64,000 bases of DNA from an uncultured Porphyromonadaceae bacterium. GTDB lineage: Bacteria; Bacteroidota; Bacteroidia; Bacteroidales; Muribaculaceae. The notes beneath the pieces were generated by a model. The model ran no database searches, was not told where the DNA came from, and saw nothing but the letters and a program-made list of their open reading frames with translations. Of the stretch, positions 1 to 7,141 are shown one piece after another. Position 1 is the stretch's first letter. Each line of letters opens with the position of its first letter. The position numbers were made by a program, and so were the translations under genes. The stretch covers positions 1 through 64,000 of the forward strand of contig UQLO01000007.1 of assembly GCA_900541865.1 (NCBI GenBank), written 5' to 3'.

Positions 1-2
1 CT

Positions 3-47
3 AAACTTGTCAAAGAACTCTTTGGCTACGAGGCCGGAGCCGCTTAG
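3..47 (+). CDS. C-terminal tail of a gene entering from the left (partial)
   Basis: The third forward frame is open from the window edge to a TAG at 45-47 and encodes a 14-residue tail, KLVKELFGYEAGAA. The composition looks like a real protein end, but it is too short to identify. About 60 bp of A+T-rich, non-coding DNA follows before the first palindrome of the next gene's promoter. Confidence 0.35.
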   Translation, partial: KLVKELFGYEAGAA

Positions 48-107
48 CCACATATCTAATTTTTTAACGAACTATTGTTTTTCTCCAACTCAAAAAAAAT
101 GCGAATT

Positions 108-124
108 GTCCTAAATTTTAGGAC
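108..124. promoter_or_regulatory. 17-bp palindrome, upstream copy 1
   Basis: GTCCTAAATTTTAGGAC is an inverted repeat, perfect except at the centre. It lies just upstream of the -7 box at 134-141, over the likely -33 region of the ATPase promoter. It is one of four full copies around the ATPase gene, the others being at 141-157, 1508-1524 and 1541-1557. The placement fits a repressor or autoregulator operator, but the binding protein is unknown. Confidence 0.7.
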
Positions 125-133
125 AAAAATCAC

Positions 134-141
134 TATCTTTG
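134..141 (+). promoter_or_regulatory. Bacteroidetes -7 promoter box for the ATPase gene
   Basis: TATCTTTG fits the TAnnTTTG -7 consensus. It sits between palindrome copies 1 and 2, so transcription would start inside or next to the second palindrome. This suggests that occupancy of the palindromes controls the promoter. Confidence 0.65.
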
Positions 142-157
142 TCCTAAAATTTAGGAC
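141..157. promoter_or_regulatory. 17-bp palindrome, upstream copy 2
   Basis: GTCCTAAAATTTAGGAC, with T before and A after, so a 19-bp TGTCC...GGACA site. It begins at the last base of the -7 box and covers the predicted transcription start. A third, half-degraded copy at 178-194 was produced by the 37-bp duplication and keeps only the right arm. Confidence 0.7.
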
Positions 158-219
158 ACGATGGACAAACTGTACATAAAATAAAATTTAGGACACGATG
201 GACAAACTGTACATAAAAT
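145..219 (+). repeat. 37-bp tandem duplication spanning the start codon
   Basis: Positions 145-182 are repeated exactly at 182-219 with a period of 37 bp. The unit contains most of palindrome copy 2, the start codon and the first seven codons of the ATPase gene. The first copy gives an ATG at 161 that reads MDKLYIK and then stops at 182-184. The second copy gives the real start at 198. Because 37 is not a multiple of three, the two starts are in different frames. Confidence 0.9.
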
Positions 220-1514
220 CTCAGATAGCGATGCGTCAGGCGGAATTTCCGACCGACCTGAAACCACGCGAGAACCCCCTCCCCATAGGTTCCGGCAGGA
301 TTATTACTATACCGGGAGTGAGGCGTTGCGGCAAAACGTCGAGAATGGAGATGGCAATCAATGAACTGCTGAAGCAGGGCGTCGACCGAAAACGTTTTCT
401 GTGGGTCAGTTTTGACGACGAGCGCCTTGTAAAAATGAATTCTGACGATTTAGACGTCATAATAGAGTCCTACCGGGAGATGTATCCTGAGATAGCGATG
501 GCCGATGTTTATATGTTTTTTGATGAAATACAACTTATCGAGGGATGGGAGTATTTCGTAATGCGGCTGTTCAAGCACTACACCAAAAACATATATATCA
601 GCGGCAGCAACGCCACTATGCTCAGCACCGAACTAAAGTCAGCGCTACGAGGATGGCCGGAAGAGGAAGAAACGTTACCGTTGTCGTTCAGAGAATTTTG
701 TCTTTTCAAGAATATCAATCCCGACAGTGTTCTCGAGGAGGATTTGGCAAAAATCCGAAACGCATTTTTTGATTACAACAACCAGGGGGGCTATCCCGAA
801 GTTGTTCTTGCCGAAAATCCGCTGCAAAAGGCCAAAATCCTGCAAGGATATTTCCACACTATACTCTTGAAGGATCTAGTTGAGCATTACGGCCTTTCCA
901 ATATAGAGGTGCTGAGGTATTTTCTTAAACGAATAATGTCTAACCTCACAAAACCGACCTCAATCCGGAGTATCTACGGCGATATAAAATCGCGCGGCCT
1001 GAAGGTAAATAAAGACACACTCTACGACTGGGCCAACTATGCCTGCAGCACATTCATGTTTCTGAGGGTAGCTAACTACAGCAAATCCCTTCAGAAAATC
1101 GAAAGTTCTCAGCCCAAATACTATTGCATCGACAACGGGCTTCGCGACTCTGTTCTCCTTCCCCAAAGCGGGGATGAGGGAAAAAAGCTGGAGAACACCG
1201 TTTTTCTGCAACTTTATCGCCAACGGACTCCGGTCGATTGTATTTACTATTACCAAGGCAGAGGCGAGTGCGATTTCGTAGTTCAGCGCGGAATCGATAT
1301 TGTCCAACTTTTGCAGGTGACTTGGAACATGGCCGACCCCGACACCCGCGAAAGGGAAATCAAAGGTCTTCTTGAGGCCGCCGATGCTACCGGATGTGAT
1401 AGTCTTTTTATAATAACCGCTGATTATCAAGAAGGAATAACAACTGCCGATGGAAGAATCATCCATGTAGTTCCGGCTTGGCGCTGGTTGCTGGGTAAGG
1501 AATGGCCGTCCTAA
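198..1514 (+). CDS. AAA+ ATPase with C-terminal DUF4143 domain
   Basis: A 438-residue protein of the DUF4143 ATPase family. Residues 40-48 carry a Walker A loop (GVRRCGKTS) and residues 104-110 a Walker B (VYMFFDE), with a sensor-like GSNATML near 135. The C-terminal third has the DUF4143 pattern: KLENTVF, then GECDFVV, then a Q-containing strand, resembling a PD-(D/E)XK nuclease core. The cellular role of this family is not established, and defence or mobile-element functions have been guessed. The gene is visibly A+T-richer than its neighbours and bounded by 17-bp palindromes, the first downstream copy overlapping its TAA. The start at 198 is chosen because the upstream ATG at 161 meets a stop after seven codons. 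Family assignment is confident; function is not. Confidence 0.85.
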   Translation: MDKLYIKSQIAMRQAEFPTDLKPRENPLPIGSGRIITIPGVRRCGKTSRMEMAINELLKQGVDRKRFLWVSFDDERLVKMNSDDLDVIIESYREMYPEIAMADVYMFFDEIQLIEGWEYFVMRLFKHYTKNIYISGSNATMLSTELKSALRGWPEEEETLPLSFREFCLFKNINPDSVLEEDLAKIRNAFFDYNNQGGYPEVVLAENPLQKAKILQGYFHTILLKDLVEHYGLSNIEVLRYFLKRIMSNLTKPTSIRSIYGDIKSRGLKVNKDTLYDWANYACSTFMFLRVANYSKSLQKIESSQPKYYCIDNGLRDSVLLPQSGDEGKKLENTVFLQLYRQRTPVDCIYYYQGRGECDFVVQRGIDIVQLLQVTWNMADPDTREREIKGLLEAADATGCDSLFIITADYQEGITTADGRIIHVVPAWRWLLGKEWPS

Positions 1515-1557
1515 ATTTTAGGACAGTTTTGGGCAATTGTGTCCTAAATTTTAGGAC
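1508..1557. promoter_or_regulatory. Two downstream copies of the 17-bp palindrome
   Basis: GTCCTAAATTTTAGGAC occurs at 1508-1524 and 1541-1557, 33 bp apart. The two upstream full copies (108 and 141) are also 33 bp apart. The first downstream copy overlaps the stop codon (the TAA at 1512-1514 lies inside it). Matching pairs at both ends make the gene look like a bounded unit. Confidence 0.75.
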
Positions 1558-1583
1558 ACGCCGCGGCCGATACGAACGTTAAA

Positions 1584-1631
1584 ATCCCGACAAATCCCGA
1601 TTGAACGGGATGAATCGGGATTTATCGGGAT
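1584..1631. repeat. Inverted repeat built from ATCGGGAT units
   Basis: A 19-nt arm at 1584-1602 pairs with 1613-1631 with one mismatch and a 10-nt loop that itself contains CGGGAT. It could act as a terminator-like hairpin downstream of the ATPase gene, but no T-run follows. A related tract is at 28477-28520, so it seems to belong to a dispersed short-repeat family. Confidence 0.6.
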
Positions 1632-1685
1632 GAAAAGGGCTTCAGAACGCGCCGGCGGGGGGGGTTGGGCGCGGGCCGTTCTTCA

Positions 1686-1886
1686 TTAAATTTTATCGGA
1701 GGCGCTGCGCTCGCGGTGGAAGCGCTCGAGGGCTTCGCGGGCCGGGATGTGTACGGGCATGCCGTTAGGAGCAGCCACCACAACGGGGTAGCCTTTGCGG
1801 GCTTTCTCGGCGTAAAGGTGTTCGATAGTATGGTCGAACCCTTGTCGGAGTCTCTGCAGACGCTGAACCTGGGCGGTGTTGTTCAT
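1686..1886 (-). CDS. Small protein coupled to the zeta-toxin-like gene
   Basis: A 66-residue, charged, soluble protein (contains the stretch GYPVVVAAPNGMPVHIPA). Its ATG overlaps the stop of the upstream zeta-like gene in an ATGA arrangement, which suggests translational coupling and a shared function. I do not recognise a family. By position it could be the cognate antidote or an accessory factor, although zeta systems classically have the antitoxin gene first. Confidence 0.6.
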   Translation of the reverse strand: MNNTAQVQRLQRLRQGFDHTIEHLYAEKARKGYPVVVAAPNGMPVHIPAREALERFHRERSASDKI

Positions 1887-2443
1887 CTAATTGCTTTAAT
1901 TGTGTTGTATGTATCTTGGTTTATTATTCCCTCGGAGGCGGCCACAATCTCGAGGCTGCCGCGCGAGTTGTCGACAATGGTCCAGCTGTCGACCGCCGGT
2001 ATGAAGATGTCGAAAAGGTTTCGTATACCCTGACGGTAGCGGCGCTCTACGATGTGGGCGGGAATGTCGTGTCCTCCTTCAGCGACACGTCGTGCCACGC
2101 GCTCGCGGGCCAGGCTGACGCTGCAGAGCCAAACGTAGATCAGCTCCACGAAGTAGCCCAGTGCGTGCGCTTTGGCTATAAGCGAGCGGTAGGAGCGGGT
2201 TGCCAGGGTGGTTTCGATGGCGAATGTGCAACGGCTTTTGAGGAGTTTTTCGATGCGGCGGAGCATGATACGTCCGGCGTCGATGGCCACGCCCTCGGGG
2301 CTCATCGGGCTCAGCCCCTGGGCTATTTCATCTGCGTTCACGAAGTTTCGGCACCCGAAAATCTCCGGGAGCACCGTGAAGGATGCCGTTGTTTTGCCGG
2401 CGCCGTTGCAACCGGCAATGATGAAGAGCTTTGGTGAGTCCAT
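1883..2443 (-). CDS. Zeta-toxin-like P-loop kinase
   Basis: A protein of 186 residues from the ATG at 2443 (a TTG at 2476 would add 11 residues). It shows a P-loop near residues 11-18 (GCNGAGKT), the NADEIA segment typical of zeta-like proteins (FVNADEIAQGLSP), an IETTLATRSY motif and the arginine-rich lid with the RRYRQGI segment. Zeta toxins phosphorylate UDP-N-acetylglucosamine sugars; many chromosomal relatives are of unknown activity. It forms a two-gene unit with the 66-residue protein. A -7 box on the reverse strand (2492-2499) supports separate transcription from the DUF1573 gene upstream. Confidence 0.8.
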   Translation of the reverse strand: MDSPKLFIIAGCNGAGKTTASFTVLPEIFGCRNFVNADEIAQGLSPMSPEGVAIDAGRIMLRRIEKLLKSRCTFAIETTLATRSYRSLIAKAHALGYFVELIYVWLCSVSLARERVARRVAEGGHDIPAHIVERRYRQGIRNLFDIFIPAVDSWTIVDNSRGSLEIVAASEGIINQDTYNTIKAIR

Positions 2444-2491
2444 GATGGTCGTCGGCGGGGGTGCGGTTTGCCCCAAGCCTTTTTTGTTCTA

Positions 2492-2499
2492 CAAATATA
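2492..2499 (-). promoter_or_regulatory. -7 promoter box for the zeta-like operon
   Basis: Reverse-strand TATATTTG fits TAnnTTTG. It is about 50 bp upstream of the preferred ATG and close to the alternative TTG start, which favours the ATG at 2443. Confidence 0.5.
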
Positions 2500-2556
2500 A
2501 CGCTTTTTGCGTACAAAAAGTGCTCACTGAGGCTTTTTTAACTCTATTGTCGGCGG

Positions 2557-3651
2557 TCAGGGCTTTATTCGTCCCACTGCGCGGAGGGTGCGGACGGGAT
2601 TCGACGGGTCGTTGGTAATCACGCTGATGCGGGCGTTGAGTATCCGTCCGGGCAGCGCGGCGGGGTCTACGGTGACCGTTATGGTGGCTTCCTTGCCCTT
2701 CTTGACGCCGGTGCAATCGGTCTGCACGGTCACTCCGGGATCGGTGGTGTATACACGGCGTATTTCGAGGGTGTTTTTGCCTTGGTTGGTGAGGGCGGTG
2801 GAGAGTGAGGTCGGGCCTGCAGAGCGCGATATTTCGCCGAAGTCGAGCGACTCGCTCTCAAGGCGTCCCACCGGTGCTTTGGAGAGTTGACCGGGGGTGA
2901 GCCGCGAAAAGTCTTCTTTGACCATCGCCACAACGGGTACCGTGAAAGCTGAGGCGCCGGCTGTGGGAGCAATGGCTATGGAATCGGCCACCAGACCGTA
3001 GAGCGGAGTGAGGTCGCTGCGAAAGAAGCAGGCCAGGGTGACCTGCTCGCCGGGGGCCACGGCTTCGGGCTCAAACTGCACTTCGACGAAGCGTGGGGCA
3101 GCCGCCAGGGAGGGTCGCAAGGTGTCGTGGCTGGTATTATAGCCGGTGATGAAGGCCGAGCGCATCTTGTCCTTGGCGACATCGCCGAACATGAGGGCAT
3201 TGCGGTTGAGGCGCAGTCCGGCGCCGCTCTCCACGGGGAAGCGCTGGGCCACGGAGCCGTCGGAGCCTACTACGGTGCCTTTGACGTGGAGTTTGACGCG
3301 CGAGTCGGGGTAGCTGAAGTCGACGGCCACGAACTTGTCGAAGCGGCCCGGGCGCCCGGCCGGGTCGAAGGTCACGGTGACAACGCCGCTGTCGCCCGGA
3401 GCAACCGGTGCCGTAGGATAGCTCGGTGCGGTGCATCCGCAGCTGGGTCGGGCCGCTATTATGGAAACCGGCTCAGAGCCGGTGTTGACAAAGGTGAAGG
3501 TGCAGCTCACGCGGCCGGCTTCTTCGTCGAAGGCCCCGAAATTGTGTGTGGTGGTGCTCCAACGGACGCCGGGAGCGGCGGCGGCGAAGGCCGTGCAGGC
3601 GCCGGCCACGGCCGCCACGGCAAGTATTTTGTTGAAAGAGAAACGTGTCAT
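2557..3651 (-). CDS. DUF1573 domain protein, exported
   Basis: A 364-residue protein with an N-terminal signal peptide (hydrophobic to about residue 25). A DUF1573 domain follows at roughly 30-130, with the hallmark segment FVNTGSEPVSIIAARPSCGCTA shortened here to its SCGC core, and a second Ig-like DUF1573-type repeat near 270-360 (LTNQGKNTLEIRRV). DUF1573 proteins are abundant in Bacteroidetes; their function is not known and a periplasmic or surface role is likely. It is monocistronic, divergent from ybeY, with a reverse-strand -7 box at 3659-3666 only a few bases before the ATG, implying a very short leader. Confidence 0.85.
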   Translation of the reverse strand: MTRFSFNKILAVAAVAGACTAFAAAAPGVRWSTTTHNFGAFDEEAGRVSCTFTFVNTGSEPVSIIAARPSCGCTAPSYPTAPVAPGDSGVVTVTFDPAGRPGRFDKFVAVDFSYPDSRVKLHVKGTVVGSDGSVAQRFPVESGAGLRLNRNALMFGDVAKDKMRSAFITGYNTSHDTLRPSLAAAPRFVEVQFEPEAVAPGEQVTLACFFRSDLTPLYGLVADSIAIAPTAGASAFTVPVVAMVKEDFSRLTPGQLSKAPVGRLESESLDFGEISRSAGPTSLSTALTNQGKNTLEIRRVYTTDPGVTVQTDCTGVKKGKEATITVTVDPAALPGRILNARISVITNDPSNPVRTLRAVGRIKP

Positions 3652-3658
3652 ACGGCTG

Positions 3659-3666
3659 CAAAGATA
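3659..3666 (-). promoter_or_regulatory. -7 promoter box for the DUF1573 gene
   Basis: Reverse-strand TATCTTTG matches TAnnTTTG. The predicted start of transcription falls within a few bases of the ATG, so the mRNA may be nearly leaderless. Confidence 0.5.
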
Positions 3667-3772
3667 ATGCTTTGGGTGAAGTTAAAAAAATAAAGGACGG
3701 CGGATAGTTCATTTTTTCCGGCATTTTTTTGAGAAGTTGGGCCCCACCGTTGGAGATGGCAAAAAAAAATTG

Positions 3773-3780
3773 TAATTTTG
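3773..3780 (+). promoter_or_regulatory. -7 promoter box for ybeY-mnmG
   Basis: TAATTTTG, 20 bp before the ybeY ATG and divergent from the DUF1573 promoter. Confidence 0.6.
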
Positions 3781-3800
3781 CGCTTTAGTTTCAACGGCCT

Positions 3801-4238
3801 ATGACAACCTCGATAGAGTGGCTTTCGCAGGGCGTGGAGCTGCCGCGCCTTGATTATCAACAACTTGAAAAATGGATTATTCAAGTTGCCGCCGACCACA
3901 ACCGGTTAGTACGCACGCTGACATACGTATTCTGCGGCGACCCGGAGATTCTGGACGTGAACCGGCGCTTCCTTCAGCACGATTATTTTACCGATATCAT
4001 CACCTTCGACACCTGCTCCGGGAGGCTGCTTCGCGGCGACATCTTCGTCAGCCTGGACACGGTGCGGAGCAACGCTGAGCTTGTTGGCGCCACATACGAC
4101 CGCGAGCTCCTTCGGGTGATTGTGCACGGTGTGCTGCACCTGTGCGGCATTAACGACAAAGGCCCGGGTGAGCGCGAAATCATGGAGGCCCATGAGGATG
4201 CCGCCCTCGCGCTTTGGGACAAGCTTAACGGACGATGA
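3801..4238 (+). CDS. ybeY: Endoribonuclease YbeY (rRNA maturation)
   Basis: A 145-residue protein matching the YbeY/UPF0054 family, a zinc-dependent endoribonuclease involved in 16S rRNA 3'-end maturation and ribosome quality control. The metal site is visible as HGVLHLCGIND. The first two ligand histidines are in place, but the third position of the classical HxxxHxxxxxH motif is an aspartate, a variant I believe is common in Bacteroidetes. The upstream conserved segments NRRFLQHDYFTDIITFDT and GDIFVS are also present. Its stop overlaps the mnmG start (ATGA), so the two genes are translationally coupled. Confidence 0.92.
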   Translation: MTTSIEWLSQGVELPRLDYQQLEKWIIQVAADHNRLVRTLTYVFCGDPEILDVNRRFLQHDYFTDIITFDTCSGRLLRGDIFVSLDTVRSNAELVGATYDRELLRVIVHGVLHLCGINDKGPGEREIMEAHEDAALALWDKLNGR

Positions 4239-6115
4239 ATTTCAATTTCGACATTATAGTAGTTGGCGCCGGCCACGCCGGTTGCGAAGCCGCCCATGCG
4301 GCGGCTCGCATGGGCTGCCGTACGCTGCTCATTACCATGGATTTGGGCAAGATTGCGCAGATGAGCTGCAATCCCGCCATTGGTGGTATAGCCAAAGGAC
4401 AGATAGTCAGGGAAATAGATGCTCTCGGCGGTATGATGGGCATTCTTGCCGACCGCGCTTCCATCCAGTTCCGGATGCTAAACCGCGGCAAGGGGCCGGC
4501 CATGTGGAGCCCGCGCGCGCAGCAGGACCGCAACCGCTACTCCGCCCTATGGCGCGAAGTGCTCGAAAACACTGAGGGCCTGAGTATGTGGCAAGGCTCG
4601 GCAGAGATGCTCCTTTTCGACGGCGACGGCGCCCTGGCGGGTGTGGCCACCGCGGAAGGTGCCGAGTTCCGCGCTCCCCGCGTGGTGCTCACCGCCGGTA
4701 CTTTTCTCAACGGCCTGATGCATATCGGGCGCCACAGTTTTCCCGGCGGTCGCATCTCTGAGCCCGCTGCCCACGGCCTCACAGAGCAGCTGCGCGAACG
4801 CGGCATACGCACCGACCGGATGAAGACAGGTACTCCCGTGCGAATCGACGGTCGCACCATCGACTTCAGCAAGGCCACCCCGCAGCACGGCGACGACGAC
4901 TTCCACCACTTCAGCTTTCTGCCCGAAGTGCGCTCTACCCTCGCGCAGCGACCCTGCCACATCGTCTACACAAACCCCGACACCTGCGAGGTGCTTCGCC
5001 GCGGGCTCCCCGACTCGCCGCTCTTCAATGGCCAGATACAAAGCATCGGCCCGCGCTACTGCCCGTCGATAGAAACCAAGATCGTCACCTTCCCCGACAA
5101 ACAGGAGCATCAGCTCTTCCTTGAGCCCGAAGGCGAGACAACGCAGGAATACTACCTCAACGGCTTCTCTTCGTCGATGCCGCTCGACATTCAGGTTGAG
5201 GCGCTGCACACCATTCCGGCCCTTGCCGACGCCCAACTCTACCGCGCCGGATACGCCATCGAATACGACTTCTTCGACCCCACTCAGCTTGCGGCCACGC
5301 TTGAGTCGAAGGTTATTCCCGGGCTCTATCTGGCCGGGCAGGTCAACGGCACCACGGGTTACGAGGAGGCCGCCGGACAAGGTCTGGTGGCCGGCGCCAA
5401 CGCCGCTTTGGCCGCCAAGGGTCGCGAGCCGCTCGTGCTCGGCCGCGACGCCGCCTATATCGGCGTGCTCATCGACGACCTCATCAACAAGGGCGTCGAC
5501 GAGCCCTACCGCATGTTCACCTCGCGTGCCGAGTACCGCATCCTGTTGCGTCAGGACGACGCCGACATGCGCCTCACGCCTCTCGGCCACGCCATCGGTC
5601 TGGCCTCCGACCGACGAATGGAACTCGTCGAAACAAAGCGGAGCCACCGCGACGCCATCATAGAGCTGGCACGAACCCTCACCGTGCACCCGGCGCAGGT
5701 CGATGCCCTGCTCACCGAAGCCGGCAGCGCTCCCCTTCGGCAAGGAACCAAGCTCATCGACATTATCCAGCGCCCGCAACTCACCATGGCCATGCTCGCA
5801 CAAGTGCTGCCTCCGCTGCAGGAGGCCATTGAGGCAATACCCGAAGAAATACGGCCGGAGACCGCAGAAGCTGCCGAAGTGCTCATAAAGTACGAAGGCT
5901 ACATAAAGCGCGAACGAGCCATCGCCGACAAACTGCAACGCCTGGAGGACATACGCCTGCGACCCGACTTCGACTATGCCGCCCTGCAGTCGCTCTCCAC
6001 TGAGGCCCGGCAGAAACTCTGCCGACACCAGCCAGCAACAGTCGGAGCCGCCAGCAGAATACCCGGAGTGAGCCCAAACGACATCAACATGCTGCTGCTG
6101 GCATTGAACCGTTAA
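4235..6115 (+). CDS. mnmG: tRNA uridine-5-carboxymethylaminomethyl modification enzyme MnmG
   Basis: A 626-residue FAD protein, full length for MnmG/GidA. With MnmE it modifies U34 of tRNAs reading split boxes. Visible signatures are the N-terminal dinucleotide fold GAGHAGCEAAHAAARMG, the segment GPRYCPSIETKIVTFPDK, the FAD-contact stretch GQVNGTTGYEEAAGQG, and a C-terminal helical MnmE-binding domain ending in the PGVSPNDINMLL element. It overlaps ybeY by 4 bp and is followed at once by a parS-like site. In many bacteria mnmG lies near the replication origin, which fits that site. Confidence 0.97.
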   Translation: MNFNFDIIVVGAGHAGCEAAHAAARMGCRTLLITMDLGKIAQMSCNPAIGGIAKGQIVREIDALGGMMGILADRASIQFRMLNRGKGPAMWSPRAQQDRNRYSALWREVLENTEGLSMWQGSAEMLLFDGDGALAGVATAEGAEFRAPRVVLTAGTFLNGLMHIGRHSFPGGRISEPAAHGLTEQLRERGIRTDRMKTGTPVRIDGRTIDFSKATPQHGDDDFHHFSFLPEVRSTLAQRPCHIVYTNPDTCEVLRRGLPDSPLFNGQIQSIGPRYCPSIETKIVTFPDKQEHQLFLEPEGETTQEYYLNGFSSSMPLDIQVEALHTIPALADAQLYRAGYAIEYDFFDPTQLAATLESKVIPGLYLAGQVNGTTGYEEAAGQGLVAGANAALAAKGREPLVLGRDAAYIGVLIDDLINKGVDEPYRMFTSRAEYRILLRQDDADMRLTPLGHAIGLASDRRMELVETKRSHRDAIIELARTLTVHPAQVDALLTEAGSAPLRQGTKLIDIIQRPQLTMAMLAQVLPPLQEAIEAIPEEIRPETAEAAEVLIKYEGYIKRERAIADKLQRLEDIRLRPDFDYAALQSLSTEARQKLCRHQPATVGAASRIPGVSPNDINMLLLALNR

Positions 6116-6116
6116 A

Positions 6117-6132
6117 TGTTCCACGTGAAACA
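6117..6132. other. parS-like centromere site
   Basis: TGTTCCACGTGAAACA matches the ParB/Spo0J parS consensus TGTTnCACGTGAAACA at every position. It starts one base after the mnmG stop codon and ends about 40 bp before the apt start. A second inverted repeat shares part of it: ACGTGAA (6123-6129) and TTCACGT (6134-6140). ParB and ParA genes are not in this window. Confidence 0.85.
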
Positions 6133-6172
6133 ATTCACGTCCAATTATAAGAAACACAAAAATTTACACAAT

Positions 6173-6691
6173 ATGGAATACATCAAACGACACATCCGCG
6201 ACGTTCAGGACTTCCCCTCGCCCGGAATCCTGTTCAAAGACCTCACCACGGCATTCAAGGATCCGCGCGCTCTCCACGTGATCGGCTGGGACCTCAGCCA
6301 GCTCTACCGCGACAAGGGCGTTACCAAGGTTGTCGGCATTGAGAGCCGCGGCTTCATCGGCGGCTCCATCCTTGCCTTTGAGCTGGGAGCCGGCTTTGTG
6401 CCCGTGCGCAAGCCCGGAAAGCTCCCTGCCGACACCATCAAGATGAGCTACGCCAAGGAGTACGGCACCGACACCATCGAGATGCATCGCGACGCCATCA
6501 CCGAGGACGACATCGTGGTGATTCACGACGACGTGCTCGCCACCGGTGGCACCATGGCCGCCGCCTACAACCTGGTCAAGAGCATGAACCCGAAGAAGAT
6601 CTACATCTCCTTCATCATCGAGCTCTCCGCACTGGGAGGACGCAACGTTCTGCCCGCCGATGTTGAGGTTTCGAGCCTCATAAAGTACTAA
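6173..6691 (+). CDS. apt: Adenine phosphoribosyltransferase
   Basis: A protein of 172 residues that converts adenine plus PRPP to AMP in purine salvage. The family start MEYIKRHIRDVQDFP is at 6173. An in-frame ATG at 6116 would add 19 residues, but these are encoded by the parS site (reading MFHVKQ) and are unlikely to be translated. The segment DFPSPGILFKDLT, the catalytic loop region (ESRGFIGG) and the PRPP-binding motif HDDVLATGGT are visible. It follows mnmG in the same direction and ends before a strong terminator at 6794-6843. Confidence 0.95.
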   Translation: MEYIKRHIRDVQDFPSPGILFKDLTTAFKDPRALHVIGWDLSQLYRDKGVTKVVGIESRGFIGGSILAFELGAGFVPVRKPGKLPADTIKMSYAKEYGTDTIEMHRDAITEDDIVVIHDDVLATGGTMAAAYNLVKSMNPKKIYISFIIELSALGGRNVLPADVEVSSLIKY

Positions 6692-6793
6692 ATCTCTAAA
6701 AGAGCCTTTCGGGCCAAAGTTCCAAACAAGCCCAAATGGCTGACAAAGCGCAATTTACGCCATTTTTAAGGCGCTGAGATTTCAATATTCAGC

Positions 6794-6843
6794 AAAAACA
6801 GCACTGCCGGACGCGAAAAATCGAATCCGGCAGTGCTGTTTTT
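6794..6843 (+). terminator. Rho-independent terminator after apt
   Basis: A 17-bp stem pairs AAAAACAGCACTGCCGG (6794-6810) with 6827-6843, closed by a 16-nt loop and running into a T-tract. The rest of the 6692-7050 gap has another G+C-rich hairpin (about 6953-6976) but no recognisable gene. Confidence 0.9.
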
Positions 6844-7050
6844 TGTACCTCAGCCCCCCTTTTGCATTTTTTAAGCTCGTCGCCTGTAACGCCCGGCGGT
6901 CCGCCACGTCTTATTAATAGAACAAGGCCCATTCTCCTTTCTCCCCTCCCCTACCGCCGGTGCCCATCCGGCGGTGCCAACTCAATGAAGCCAATAGCGC
7001 CACAACGCAACAAAAGTTAAAGGAATTCGCCGTATGTGCATTTTTTTTTG

Positions 7051-7058
7051 TAACTTTG
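7051..7058 (+). promoter_or_regulatory. -7 promoter box for the hemD operon
   Basis: TAACTTTG after a long T-tract. The expected transcription start (about 7064-7066) is almost at the ATG of the small leader reading frame at 7067. Confidence 0.6.
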
Positions 7059-7066
7059 CGCCGTGA

Positions 7067-7141
7067 ATGAAAAACGCACCGATAGTACTCCTTGCGGGAG
7101 GCCATCGGTGCAGTGCATATTATAGACAAGAATCGCAGTGA
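7067..7141 (+). CDS. Possible 24-codon leader peptide before hemD
   Basis: An ATG at 7067 opens a 24-codon frame (beginning MKNAPIVLLAGGH) whose TGA overlaps the GTG start of hemD as GTGA. It lies directly downstream of the -7 box, so it would be translated from an almost leaderless mRNA. It may be a translational coupler or regulatory peptide, or a chance frame. There is no ribosome-binding evidence for it. Confidence 0.3.
   Translation: MKNAPIVLLAGGHRCSAYYRQESQ

Noticed and set aside
6116..6172. In-frame N-terminal extension of apt beginning MFHVKQ
   Set aside because: It is encoded by the parS site and does not belong to the conserved Apt N-terminus, which starts at 6173.
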